A stretch of 64,000 nucleotides of DNA from positions 470,507 through 534,506 of the forward strand of contig NW_006763307.1 of assembly GCF_000218685.1 (NCBI RefSeq). Direction: 5' to 3'. This stretch comes from Serpula lacrymans var. lacrymans S7.9. Lineage: Eukaryota > Basidiomycota > Agaricomycetes > Boletales > Serpulaceae. The notes beneath the pieces are model-generated. The model ran no database searches. It worked only from the letters and a program-made list of their open reading frames with translations, and was not told the DNA's origin. This document shows, piece by piece, positions 31,597 to 42,349 of this stretch (its first letter is position 1; every line of letters begins with the position of its first letter). Both the position numbers and the translations under genes were made by a program.

Positions 31597-32113
31597 GTCG
31601 ACTTGTTCTCTTTGTAAAGTAATAAAAACGTAACTGGGGGTCCCCGCTTGCTATCTGCGGATCTACCTCTTCCCAGCTAAGTATCGGATCTCAATCTCCA
31701 ACTACCCACACTATAGTATTTGAAAAGTATATAAAAAGTATTTGTAAGAAACCCTGGTCCAAATGGTTGTCAGGGGGTGGTCCGCTTGTTAAGCTGTCAA
31801 CCCTTCTCCAACTGGCGGAGGCAAGTGCCCGGCCTGGTCAGAGGTATTTGAAGAAGAAGTTTTGTATGTTAATTCTAATCAACAGCGGTTCCACACCGAC
31901 TGCTGAGCTAAGTACTCCCCTTAACGCTGGGGGCCGCATATCAAAGGTTTTGGTTCTTCTCCCAAAGCACTACAAGGCCGTCGCGAAGAGCGCACCTATC
32001 TGCTATGCGGGATATTCCCAACCAATAACCAAATCTCCTTCACCCTGGAGTCCGGGTGCCCAGTGGGACTTTTTTGCACAAACATGCGAGAGAGTAGAAA
32101 GAGCGAGTCCTAA

Positions 32114-32531
32114 TGTAACAACCAAGAGTTAATTACTCTGGCGCACACAGAAACACACTATAAGGAAGATGATGAGGGAGTGGTTACCCTTTAGGCTGCA
32201 GAGAGTTAGTTGGTTAACAACAGGAGGACTCGCTGAGGAGTCTCCTGGATTTATTGGGGTATATATACTACTACAGGGTTATTTGTACATATGTACTATA
32301 CAGTTGATAGCGACAGTGGCTGATGATGTCATGGGGCCTAGCCCGCATGGCCAGCTCCACTGTGTGAGAGAGTTGTGTCTATAATAAGAAGAAAGGCAAC
32401 GCAGCGCGAGAAAGAGGAGTTTGGACAAAAGGGGAAGTGCCGCGTGGCACCATGTGTGAAAGCTAAAGTACAAGGTTTAAAGCGGAGAAATAAAAGTAAA
32501 GGGAAGGTCCGAAAATTGTGTTATCGTAACA
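32114..32531 (-). repeat. Gypsy 5' LTR
   Basis: 418 bp, TGTAACAACCAAGAGTT to TTATCGTAACA on plus. It differs from the 3' LTR by about nine substitutions and one indel, several of them A/G or C/T, which suggests a fairly recent insertion. The sequence inside it on minus is TTAGGACTCGCTC; I see no classic TGG-starting primer site there. Confidence 0.92.
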
Positions 32532-32966
32532 TGTAATGTAACATACCTCAGCCACTGCCTAAGAGGCTATAGAAACGACTGAGGTATTCCTATACTAAAC
32601 CCCCTACTACTTATAGTCGGAAGTGCTGCTCGCTACAGTATAATGACTCCTAGGAGAACAATGTGACTCCATGTGTAGAAATTATATTACATAAGCAAAC
32701 TTCGGAGCTTCGCCCGAAGATTTACTCTGTGATTATAACCGGCTTTTTGTGGCCACCATTGTTCTTTCACATGATATTTACATATGTTTGTTATATAAGA
32801 AGCATGTATTTACATTTTCACGGCATCCATTTGCCAAAGGAATCCTTCTCCCGCACCTGTTCCCGCGCCCTGAGGGACCAAATATCCAACACCATGAAGC
32901 AGCCATTATGCTCCACGGAGAACAATGGCTGCTTTAGCAGAGACTGGGTTTATCTGGTTTTGTCAC
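32532..32966. repeat. Repeat X, right fragment, itself interrupted by a solo LTR
   Basis: TGTAATGTAACATACCTCAGCC through GTTTTGTCA matches 6334-6572 of the intact copy. The first five bases are the Gypsy target duplication. The 29 bp at 26330-26358 are the portion left of the Gypsy. A 218-bp solo LTR lies at 32674-32891. Confidence 0.8.
32674..32891. mobile_element. Solo LTR, family C
   Basis: It starts TGTAGAAATTATA, ends ATATCCAACA and is flanked by CCATG on both sides (32669-32673 and 32892-32896), at a point where the intact X copy reads straight through one of its palindromes. It contains a small hairpin, CTTCGGAGCTTCGCCCGAAG. No related internal region is present in the window. Confidence 0.75.
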
Positions 32967-33244
32967 ATTGGTAGTCATGAAAGGAGAAGGCCCCATCAGG
33001 GAATTGTGGAATTCTGGCATTTTCAGTAATTACATTACAGTGATATGATGAGAGAGATGTCAAAGTGTATCACGCCAATGAATGCAGTACTCTGCACATT
33101 GTAAACATTGATGTGAACGACCTATGAGGGGATGCAGCATAACAAGACTAACACCATCACAGAGGGGTAGGCAGTGGCACAATCACATCACCTGGCAATA
33201 ACTCAAAACAACTGGGTCCAGGTCTGCCCCAGAGGGCCATGTTA

Positions 33245-33385
33245 TTTTGGACCTACAAAACTTTGTCAGAATAATGTATTTTTTTTGTTGACATACATAT
33301 TTCCATTAATACTATCTTTTGTTTGGAAATATAAAAATATGTCAACAAAAATACACTATTCTGACAAAATTTTGTAGGTTCAAAA
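33245..33385. mobile_element. Foldback MITE, 141 bp
   Basis: Two arms of about 60 bases (TTTTGGACCTACAAAACTTT inward from the left; CAAAATTTTGTAGGTTCAAAA at the right) are near-perfect inverse copies around a loop of about 20 bases. TA lies on both sides, allowing one extra A at the right, which fits a Tc1/mariner-type target. No coding capacity. It is the last mobile sequence before the gene-rich part. Confidence 0.75.
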
Positions 33386-33629
33386 ATACAATCAAATACT
33401 CTAACTACTTTCAAGCTTTTTCATCAATTTTGGGTGAGACAAAAGTTGGTTATGCTTGGTGTGTAAGGAAACAGCACCTCGTCCTCGTCCTCATTCTCGC
33501 TATTGCCATACTCAACTGTCGGTGCTTGCTTGCAAAATAGATTTGTTATGATCCATATTTATCGCATAATGTAATATATAGGAGATAGGAATGGTGTGGT
33601 CTACGATGGGATGTATCGTTGATACATTT

Positions 33630-35886
33630 TTAAAAGGGGCCTACAAAACTGGCTGGTGGGTGTTCTTTGTACCAGCCACCGCGATGCAAAGTGCTCTGAC
33701 GACTTAACTGGGCTAGTTTCTCCGATGTCATATCCGGTGACCTTGCCACGATATGACATGGGAATGGGAGTGGATGGCTGTTTTCATAGTTGGACTGATT
33801 AAGAAAAGTGAAAGGTGAAAAAGAGTAAACCAAAACTGACGAGGTACTTCCAGATGTCCACTGTGGCTCAATCTTAATATCTTTTCCACATGTATCCTGT
33901 GCTTTCGTGAACCTGAATTCTGCTAATAACGACACGATGGCCGACCACAGAGACGCATCGGCCATATATCGGCCCACACAGATTCGTCTCCCGAACCCAT
34001 ACGCGAAGCTGACAGTATCATGGTTCAGCTTTCCTTCTGCGGTTAGAAACCTTTCTGGTTTGAATTCTGATGGATTTGGGTACTTGTGTTCGTTACGAGA
34101 CATAGCCCTTGTTGAACGAATGGGTGTCAATAACTAAAAGAATTCTCATGGATATGTGTGCTCACCACGCGTTGGCGATTACTGTCGCTCCTGTCAATTG
34201 TGTCAGTCAAGAAGCCACAAACATTGAAATGTATATCAAACCCTTTGGTATACAGTATCCCTCGTAAACATCAGCACTTGTGGTAGCATGAGGAACACCT
34301 ATTGAAAAAGTTGCGGGAAGCGTTTCAATGGAGGTTGAAGGTGCTAACCTAAAGGTGCAACAGGATGCCATCTCAGGGTTTCCCGGACAATAGCGTCTAT
34401 GTATGGGAGAGAAGGTCGATCGCTGAAGTCAGGCAGCCTGTTTGTGCCTACAATAGAGTCAATTTCTAGCTGAGCTCGTTCTTGAACGCGTGGGTGAAGA
34501 ACCATCGCGAGCAAAAAGACAAGTAATGTCGCAGAAGTCTGTTCAATGATATAGATGAGGATAAATTGAAAGATTCCATGTCACTAACCGTTTCTGAACC
34601 AGCTGACAGGAAAACCAATGTGGTATATGAGTGTTTGAACTAGAAAAAGGTTGCACGTTACTTACCACAGAATGCAGTAGCAGAAGTATCTTTAATTGCT
34701 GCTTCAAATTTACCTGTAGCATCCCTGTTCTTGAATCTTCTCAAGGAATCAGAAACCATGCAAGGCCCGACCGTCCGCAAATGCTAGCAATTCAGCATTA
34801 CTAAATTATATACTCAAATTCTGAACATCAACGTACCATTTTTTCTTGTACAATCCGATATGCCGTTTCAAGCATATTTTGTGTGGACCGTCGGCAGCGA
34901 AAAGCATCATGCTTTACATTAGCACCAGGCAACCATAAAGGGAGTCGAAAGACTGATGGAGTTATGGGTCGCAAGATAGCATGAAGCATGAAGCCACTTA
35001 CGAAATGGAAAGGCGTTAAGTATTGCAACTTTCCTAGGTGCAGTCGCTCCTACAGTCAAATCCACAGTTTGCTTTGCCATCATCACGAGCGGGTCGGTGC
35101 AAGACGTGACCTCATAGCCACAGACGGCAGACATTACGATAGCAGCAGCGTACCTGTATTAGACCATGTTCACCAAGGTGAAAAAAAGAAACGTTTCAGA
35201 CTATCTAACTGACGTTTGAAAGTGATCGGCATAACTTTCAGGAGTTGATAAAAGCTGAAGCAAAAGTTGGCGTGCTTTGCGAAGCTGCATAGGGCGATAG
35301 TGCAAAGATGCATAGTTTCGAAAGGATTGTTGGAAGAGCCTTCTATGCATACGCCACAGGTCACCATAAGGAAGAAATACGGAACTGAATGATAGTCCAA
35401 ATCTATCAATAACATGATCGAAATACTAAGAAGCTAATAACACGATGAACCAATAATTCACATACGGTTTGACTGTTGATATCACTGGTCTGTCTGAATA
35501 ATTGTAGGCACGCTTCTCTAGAAGGTCTTTCGCAACTTTCTCTGAGTTGATGACAAAAATTTCCTGGCCCAGGACACGAGAATACACCAGATCACCTGAG
35601 GCAGTAGCTTGATTAATGCCAGTAATCTGAAACTATACTGATAGTCACAACCATACATCGCACCCCACTCCGCGTAACTGATCCAAGGTGCGTGTGCTTC
35701 AATATCGAGAAGATTTCCGAGAAAAGGAAGTGGACGCGGACCAGGAGGCAAGAGTTGCCTTGTTTTACGGGCTTTCTTCCAGAGCAAGTTGCCTACTTGC
35801 CCTGCAGTCAAGACAACAAAAAGCAAAGCTAAGGCGAAGGAACTCATGGATGGCATTGCTCCACGGTCGTAGTTGGTCCAAAACAT
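33630..35886 (-). CDS. Cytochrome P450 monooxygenase
   Basis: The start is at 35886 or at the internal MPSMSS. The N-terminus has a membrane anchor (SSFALALLFVVLTAGQVGNL) followed by the Pro hinge LPPGPRPLPFLGN. Exons then give DLVYSRVLGQEIFVINSEKV, FGLSFSSVFLPYGDLWRMHR (C-helix W..R), the K-helix ExxR (IVRETLRWHPVAPL), GATVIANAW, the PERF motif (YPNPSEFKPERF) and the haem loop FAYGFGRRICVGRYMADASL with the Cys ligand. The C-terminus reads HPLPFPCHIVAR. At least eight introns; an optional 57-bp one before SNYENSHP would keep the frame either way. It is an ER-bound enzyme that inserts one oxygen atom into a small molecule using electrons from a reductase. Layout resembles the O-methylsterigmatocystin oxidoreductase-like group of mushrooms; the substrate cannot be inferred. 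Divergent from the hydrolase at 36446. Confidence 0.9.
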
Positions 35887-36445
35887 GAGAAAGCGAACAC
35901 GTTTTCGTCGTTATCATTGGGCGCCTTTAAAAATGTTGTGGCCGAGAACCCTGCCCGACCTTGTGCCCGACACCGAGTTCATTGTTGATGCGGCCAGCGT
36001 GAGAGTTTTGCTACTTTGGGATCGTGCTAGATACCTCTTTGTTTGGCTGCAGCGTCTGGATTCAACAACCTACCACAGGAAGAAACAACGTACTTATGAT
36101 AACAAACTCTTTACGAAAATCATTCAAGACAGTGATGTTATTTCGAAAGAATTTCGCCGTATAGATACCATTCCTTTCAACGCGGAGGCTTTCCTTTGGT
36201 ACTGCACTGGTGATGAGCAGTTTGCTTGATCGGCGCTATGGTCATTACGGGCATGATGTGAACAATGAACTAATCCTATAAATCTGCTTATAGATCATCT
36301 TACATGTACACTCGCAAATGGTGGACTCTCGCCGAGGTCACTGTAATACTTCAAACGCTACTGCCATATAAAACGGAGCTCTGGTTGAATTTGAATGGCC
36401 AGCATTCAGGTGAATCTACAAGTCTCTTGCCATCAGCCAAAAAAA

Positions 36446-37478
36446 ATGGCCATCCCTATTACAAACATCCGTACCGTCTCAGCAGATGGTGTAGACATAT
36501 TTTATCGCGAAGCGGGTGACCCAGCTGCGCCTACGGTGCTTCTCCTGCATGGCTACCCAGCTTCATCTTTTAGCTACCGGAACCTCATCATGGCTCTCGC
36601 ACCCAAGTATCATGTTATTGTGAGGATATTTTTACAGCAACAGTTACTAAATATTCACTAGCCCTACGTTGTGAAAAGGCTCCCGATCTTCCTGGTTTCG
36701 GTTTCACCGTGGTACCCACCGAACGCAACTACGTGTACACATTTGCCAACTTCGCAAAGACCGTCGAGGCATTCACCGATGTCCTCAAGTTAACTCGGTA
36801 CTCAATGTACGTATTTGACTATGGCGCGCCGACTGGCTTCAGGTATGTCCTCTAACCACCTAGTGGAGTATATAATAATCATATTTCACAGGTTGGCACT
36901 CTCTCGACCTGACGCAATCACAGCCATTATCACCCAGAATGGAAATGCGTTCGTCGAAGGGCTTGGTCCATTCTGGGATAACATTCGCCCATACTGGAAG
37001 AATCCGAATCCCGAGACGCGAGAGTCCACCAGGTGGTTGACTTCGTTCGGTGCGATTAAATGGCAGGTAAGAATTCTTTGTTGTTGTTTTTGGCCCGTAC
37101 CTATTGTTGAAATACTCTTAACAGTACGACACGGGGGAAGCGAACCCTGCATCTATCCCTCCTGAGACTTACAATCTCGACGACCATCTCCTCTCCCGTC
37201 CGGGAAATGTTGACATACAGCTTGATTTGTTCCTCGATTACGCTACGAACATCGAGCTCTACCCCGCGTTCCATGAGTATTTGCGCAAATATCAACCACC
37301 CGTTCTCGCTATCTGGGGCGCCAACGATGAAGTATTCGTACCTGCCGGGGCTACCGCGTTCAAGAGGGTTTTACCTAATGCCCAAGTAGACTTTGTCGAC
37401 GGCGGTCATTTCGCGTTAGAAAACCACTTAGAGGTGATTGCAACCAAAATGTTAGAGTTCTTGGAAAGGAGCGTCTGA
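36446..37478 (+). CDS. Alpha/beta hydrolase, epoxide hydrolase / haloalkane dehalogenase-like
   Basis: I chose the start at 36446 (MAIPITNIRTVSADG), which begins at the conserved domain; an in-frame ATG at 36395 would add 17 residues. Four exons. Residues about 33-40 carry the oxyanion motif LLLHGYPASS; LPGFGFT follows after intron 1. The nucleophile elbow is VFDYGAPTG, with Asp (about residue 105) in place of Ser, the mark of epoxide hydrolases and haloalkane dehalogenases. Further on are IWGANDEVF (acid Asp) and VDGGHFALE (catalytic His). The stop is at 37478; total about 290 residues, as expected. It probably acts in the cytosol on epoxides or related electrophiles. It is divergently placed 560 bp from the P450, so joint regulation is possible but not shown. 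Confidence 0.88.
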
Positions 37479-37773
37479 TCTTATCGTCGAAATATTGGAA
37501 CGGCGCCACTGTATAGTGTAATATATCTTGTATGTACGATAAGCCCAAAGATTGGTTTATTGTTTTTATCGATGACTGTTACATCACGGAATCGAAGCTA
37601 ACGAGCGCCTGAGAATTTGAAAGAATTTGAACGTCCTCAGTCTGATTATCTTTTCATCTTGAGCACTGCTTGGATGGAGGGTTTCTTATATATAAAGCTA
37701 TAGGTGCTTGCTCGAGCCTGCGGTTATAGAAATCATGTCCCATACTCCGCCATCAAGCATGTCGTACACCAGA

Positions 37774-39467
37774 TCAGGCTTTCCATTTCCATCGTCCCTT
37801 ATCCCTCGCGTCCAGCCAGCGGACATACGCTATGCACGCAGTAGCCGCCATAAGTAGTGCACCATCGAACAGCACCACATCATTGTACCTCTTCTTCAGC
37901 TCCCCTACACTCAGCCCTGTTCCTCCCGTTGCACCAACCCTCGAATGGCTTCCTATCATAACCCCTGCGACAGGCGCTCCCAATAACGTTCCCATACCCC
38001 TGATGAAATAAATCATAGCGTTTGCCGCTGCGTAGTTTTGTACGCCAAAGACTTCTGTTAGAGTTGTGGGCAAGAGGGCATTGTAACCACCGGCGTAAAT
38101 TCCGTAGAGGGTTACAAAGGCGAGAAACTGGGCCCGAGGTGCAGAGTACCAAAGGGCTAGGACGGATATGGCAGATAGGAGGGCCTGAAGAGGATATTTT
38201 TGGAACACACGAGAGTGATTAACTGAAGAATAGCGGAGAAAGATGATAGTAACGAGATACTCACACTTACAACCATGGTATTCTGTCTTCCCACTTTATC
38301 TGCCAACACACCCATTCCCACGCGAGAAACGCTATTTACAGCGTTAAAGAGCGCAAGTACGAGTGATGCTGTAGTTGAGGAGTAGTTGAGGACGGAGGTG
38401 CAGTATGTCGTCATGTAGTATGCCGGGACAAGATTGCCTGCAGCTTGGAGGAACGCACCAAGGGACTAAATGCGCGAATGAGACACTCGTGCAAGAGAGG
38501 AAGAGAAATTACTATATACCTGCCAGAAGAATGTCCCCCTCATTATCAGCCCTAATCCCCCTCCTCTAATCCCTCCCAAGCCCCCACTCCTCTCTCTGAC
38601 TACTAGTGCTATTGGAATCCCAACAATGACGTTCCATATTCCAAGCACGCGCAATGTCCATCTCACCCCGACGCGCGCAATTAGTGCATGCGTTACGGGC
38701 GCAAAAACCAGCCCACCGAACCCCGAGCCAGAAAGGACGAGACCCATCGCAAAGCCTCTGTGTTGGTCGAAATACAGCGGTGTAAGAGACATCAAGGGAA
38801 AATAGTAGAACGAGGCGCCAATGCCATAGAGGAGCGCTTGTGTGAGGAAAAGGTGAACGAGCTTAACAAAGCGATTAAGTATAATGTCGCTTCACCATAT
38901 AATATGGGACATACCTTTGTACTAAAACTTGCTAGGACTAATCCGAGGCTCATCAAGATCACACCAAAGAGAGTGATATGCCTGCCATTTCGATATTTTC
39001 TTAAACACGGGTTTACGAATATGCTGCCGGACCAGGTGAGTCCATAGCCAATCGTGCCTGCGAGAGAAACAAGCGCATCCTGACCTATGGCAGAAGGGAT
39101 GTTGCTCCCTGGGGATGTATAGAATTCCTAGACCATTGGGAAAACGTTAGCGCGCAAGGAAGACAGAAGATTTTGTATAACTCACCTGAAAGATGCCGTA
39201 CGTGGAGTTGATACCGATGATTTGGAATATCATGGTAAACCCTGCAAGAAGTAAAAGAGCTTGATACCGTCTCGTGGGGCGTGAATCTGTTACTGCATTA
39301 GGGGGTGCTTCAGCATCGGCATTGTCGTTGGCGCCATCTGAAGCTGTGATTTGAACTTGTTGTTCAGGTGAGTTGGCATGTGCGACCTGTTGTCCGCTTC
39401 CGCTCGTGTGACCATTGAGGCTTTGGGGTTGGAGCGTGGATAGATGATATGATTCTGCCATAGCCAT
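37774..39467 (-). CDS. MFS transporter, monocarboxylate-transporter-like
   Basis: The start MAMAESYHL at 39467 (an upstream in-frame ATG at 39500 is possible) opens a polar cytosolic tail of about 75 residues. The first helix follows (YQALLLLAGFTMIFQIIGIN, then STYGIFQ). Exons carry SIGQDALVSLAGTIGYGLTW, FDQHRGFAMGLVLSGSGFGG (signature of MCT-type MFS proteins), VNSVSRVGMGVLADKVGRQN (the loop between the two halves, RxGxGxLADxxGR) and FLAFVTLYGIYAGGYNALLP. The C-terminus RDKGRWKWKA ends at 37774. It is expected to have twelve membrane helices and to move small carboxylates or related compounds across the plasma membrane. Introns are short and numerous. Paralogues are common in mushroom genomes; the substrate is unknown. 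Confidence 0.85.
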
Positions 39468-39915
39468 ATCTTGCTGATGTCGTCGAAAATAAAAATACAC
39501 GGTACGGAAAATACATAAAGCTGGAAGAGTTTTGAGGTCACTTGACGAATGAGAGCTGATCTTTCTCAGATTTCAGCGCTTGACTGCCACGGTTGACATT
39601 GGTTATCCCGAGATCGTCCGAATTTTGATAATGACTCAGAGCTGAAAGATGAGACTTGTCAGCGGGATAACCGTGCCTTACAAGGATAATATTCATGCCC
39701 ACCTCATTAGCTACAGATTCTGAGATACTTCCACTTGCTTTCCCTGGCAGTTGATCGTTCGAGTGCAGGTGTATTTTGGTTCGAAGCTCGACTTGGCCAG
39801 TGGCACAAAGTACTCATGTCATTACGTTATTATTATGGTTAGGGTTACTGGTATACTTACTTTACTGCAAATCCATTCAAACAGAATTATAGACCGGATT
39901 CGGGAGTAAAATCGG

Positions 39916-42349
39916 ATGCAGCTTCAAGTTCACATGTTAGCCTCGAGCAGAGCCCATCGATCATCAGCGACTCTTTTTAGAACCATGTCCTCGAAAGCAT
40001 ACGTCGTCCCCATCGACCCCAAGAACCCTCCCAGCAACGTCGCTCCCGGTGTCAACCCCGCAAAACTCTGGTCTACTGTTCCGTCAGGAAAGACGCCTGC
40101 GAAAGTGGGAAAGTCTCATCTGTTCTTCGGAGACAATGTCGCCTCTCTTGCATCCCTTGGCGACAAATTTCCAGACAAGAAGGGCGACGAGAGGAGAGAG
40201 CTCATCAGGAAGGCCGTTGGAAGTGCCATCAAGGATGTAAAATCATTAGGTGAAGGTGTTACTGAAGCTGTCGTAGATTCGTCCTTAGACGCGCAAGCTG
40301 CTGGTACTTTTTTTATATTACCACTTTCCCTCGATACATGCTCACGAGATCGTAAACAGCTGTCGCAGCTCATCTCGCACTGTATAACTTTACTTTGAAG
40401 ACTTCGCCCCCCTCGGCTTTTGATCCTCGTTCGAAAGCCCTGCAATCTGAAAAGATAAAAATCAACTCAATAACAGAGGTTGCTCCAGAAGCATGGAAAC
40501 AAGGTGTTGTATACGCAAGAGCGCAAAATCTTGCTCGCACAGTAAGTGCTAGAAATACTACAAACCAGTGTCGGCCCCTCACATGTTTTTTGCATCGAAA
40601 TTTAAAAGTTAATGGAATATCCCGCCAACATGATGACTCCGACGGTAAGTGAGCGCAGGGAGTGGCTTCCCAGGACTACTATCTTTTACACTTCCATGTA
40701 CAGATCTTCACCGAGCGGATCAAAGCCGAGTTCGCTGGCATTCCTAATGTAGAAATCATAGTTCGTGACGAAGGTAAGACTGATTCATGATACTCCAACT
40801 CCGTCAGTTTCTTGAAAAATATATATCTCTTTAGCCTGGGCTGCCGAGAAGGGCATGGTGATTTTTCCATGCCATAAAGTTAATGAGCCTATAATGATTT
40901 ACCTGGAATTTCAAGCATACATTCCTCTCGGTCGCCAAAGGAACATCAGAACCAGCAAAGTTATTGGAAATGTCAGTGACTGATATCAGCCCCGCACTTT
41001 TACTAACGTTTTTGTTATAGTCATTACAATGGAGCCTCCAAAGATGCTCAGCCACTAGCATTCGTAGGTAAAGGTATAACCTTCGATTCTGGAGGAATCA
41101 GTATAAAACCCCTTGCGGTAGGTCTCTTATTCGCTTTATAAGGATAGCGCTTGATCTGAACGTTTTCCAGGGGATGAAATTGATGCGTGGAGACATGGGT
41201 AAGGAGAAAAATCTACTACAGCATCACACCTTTTAACTCATACTCTTTTCAAAAATAGGTGGTGCTGCGGCTGTTGTTTCCTCAGCTTTGGCTATTGCAC
41301 AATTGAAGCTTCCGTAAGATGGACCGTCTTTTTTGCCTTCAAAAGATTAATATTTAAGTCATGCTCCAGGATTAACCTTGTAGTTGTTACCCCTCTCACC
41401 GAGAATATGCCTGGACCTAGTGCCAATAAACCTGGTGACATGTAAGCTCATCTTTGATTCCTTGTGACATTTTATTCACTGATAGTCAGTGTTTATGCGA
41501 TGAATGGCAAGTCTGTCGAAATTGACAACACAGATGCCGAAGGTCGCTTGGTATTATCTGGTGAGGAATAATTGTTTGGGTCACCATCGTCATACCTATC
41601 TCTCGCTGTAGATGCTCTCTACTACACAAGCACTGAGTTCAAGCCACACACGTTGATCGACGTCGCCACTCTCACTGGGTAGGTCATGAGACTATCAGTG
41701 TAAGTGAATTACTGAATTCCGTATAGTGCAATGGAAGTTGCCTTGGGAGAAGTATATTCTGGCGTATTCTCAGTCTGTCGCTGTTTTATACTTAACACAA
41801 ATCAGTATGTTAACGATATCTATAGACTTCTGATTCACTCTGGAGTGAGCTCAATGTCGCGGGCGAGTCTGAATATGACCGCTTCTGGCGCATGCCGTTC
41901 GATGAGGACTTTGGGCCACAAATCTATTCATCCAATGCTGATCTCTGTAACGTAAGTCATGTCACACCTTCTGAATCTGTAGTATGTCATTTATACGTTT
42001 TCTTGTAGACTGGTGGCAAGCCGGCAGGATCTTGCACAGCTGCCCTGTTCCTGAAGGCCTTCGTGGAGGGCATCGAAGCAAAAGACGGGGGTGAGGCACC
42101 TTTGCGATGGGCGCATATTGATATAGCTGGTTCCATGGAGGTGGGCTACACATCTTTGATCTCGTCATCAGTCTTTTACATCGCATAACCTAGGCTACGA
42201 GGCCGACTCCTTATCTCGAGACTGGAATGACTGGGCGCCCCGTTCGGTGAGCGAAGACGTGTAAAGACTTTGTTGGTTGTCGTCGCTGATGACAATGATC
42301 GTCATTTAGGGCTCTCGTGGAGTTTGTGCGACGGCTTTCCCAGGCTTGA
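39916..42349 (+). CDS. Leucine aminopeptidase (M17 cytosol aminopeptidase)
   Basis: The start at 39916 gives a basic, Ser/Arg-rich leader ([17 protein letters not shown]) that may target mitochondria; an internal start at MSSKAY (39985) would give a cytosolic form. The N-terminal domain contains [15 protein letters not shown]. About a dozen introns interrupt the catalytic domain: [39 protein letters not shown] (Lys and Asp metal ligands), [31 protein letters not shown] and the family signature [14 protein letters not shown], then [38 protein letters not shown] and WAHIDIAGS. The last exon ends EFVRRLSQA at 42349. M17 enzymes are two-zinc hexamers that remove N-terminal residues from peptides. 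All catalytic motifs seen are intact. The length (about 520 residues) is normal. Confidence 0.93.

Larger units (their letters stand above)
26359..32531 (-). mobile_element. Chromodomain Ty3/Gypsy retrotransposon (chromovirus), near-complete
   Basis: Two LTRs (26359-26775 and 32114-32531) differ at only about ten positions. The flanking duplication is TGTAA (26354-26358 and 32532-32536). Reading leftward: 5' LTR, Gag (31596-30547), PR-RT (30541-29054), RNase H (29034-28315), integrase-chromodomain (about 28310-26787), a purine tract next to the 3' LTR. It lies in repeat X, 27 bp outside the right end of the Plavaka-type element. Frame breaks in Gag, RT and after RNase H make it non-autonomous now. 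Confidence 0.92.

Noticed and set aside
35873..36229. 118-codon plus frame between the P450 and the hydrolase
   Set aside because: It occupies the divergent promoter region, has no recognisable motif and begins inside the P450 first exon in antisense.
40116..40582. Minus frames opposite the aminopeptidase gene
   Set aside because: They are antisense shadows of the coding exons, whose plus-strand frame carries the M17 motifs.
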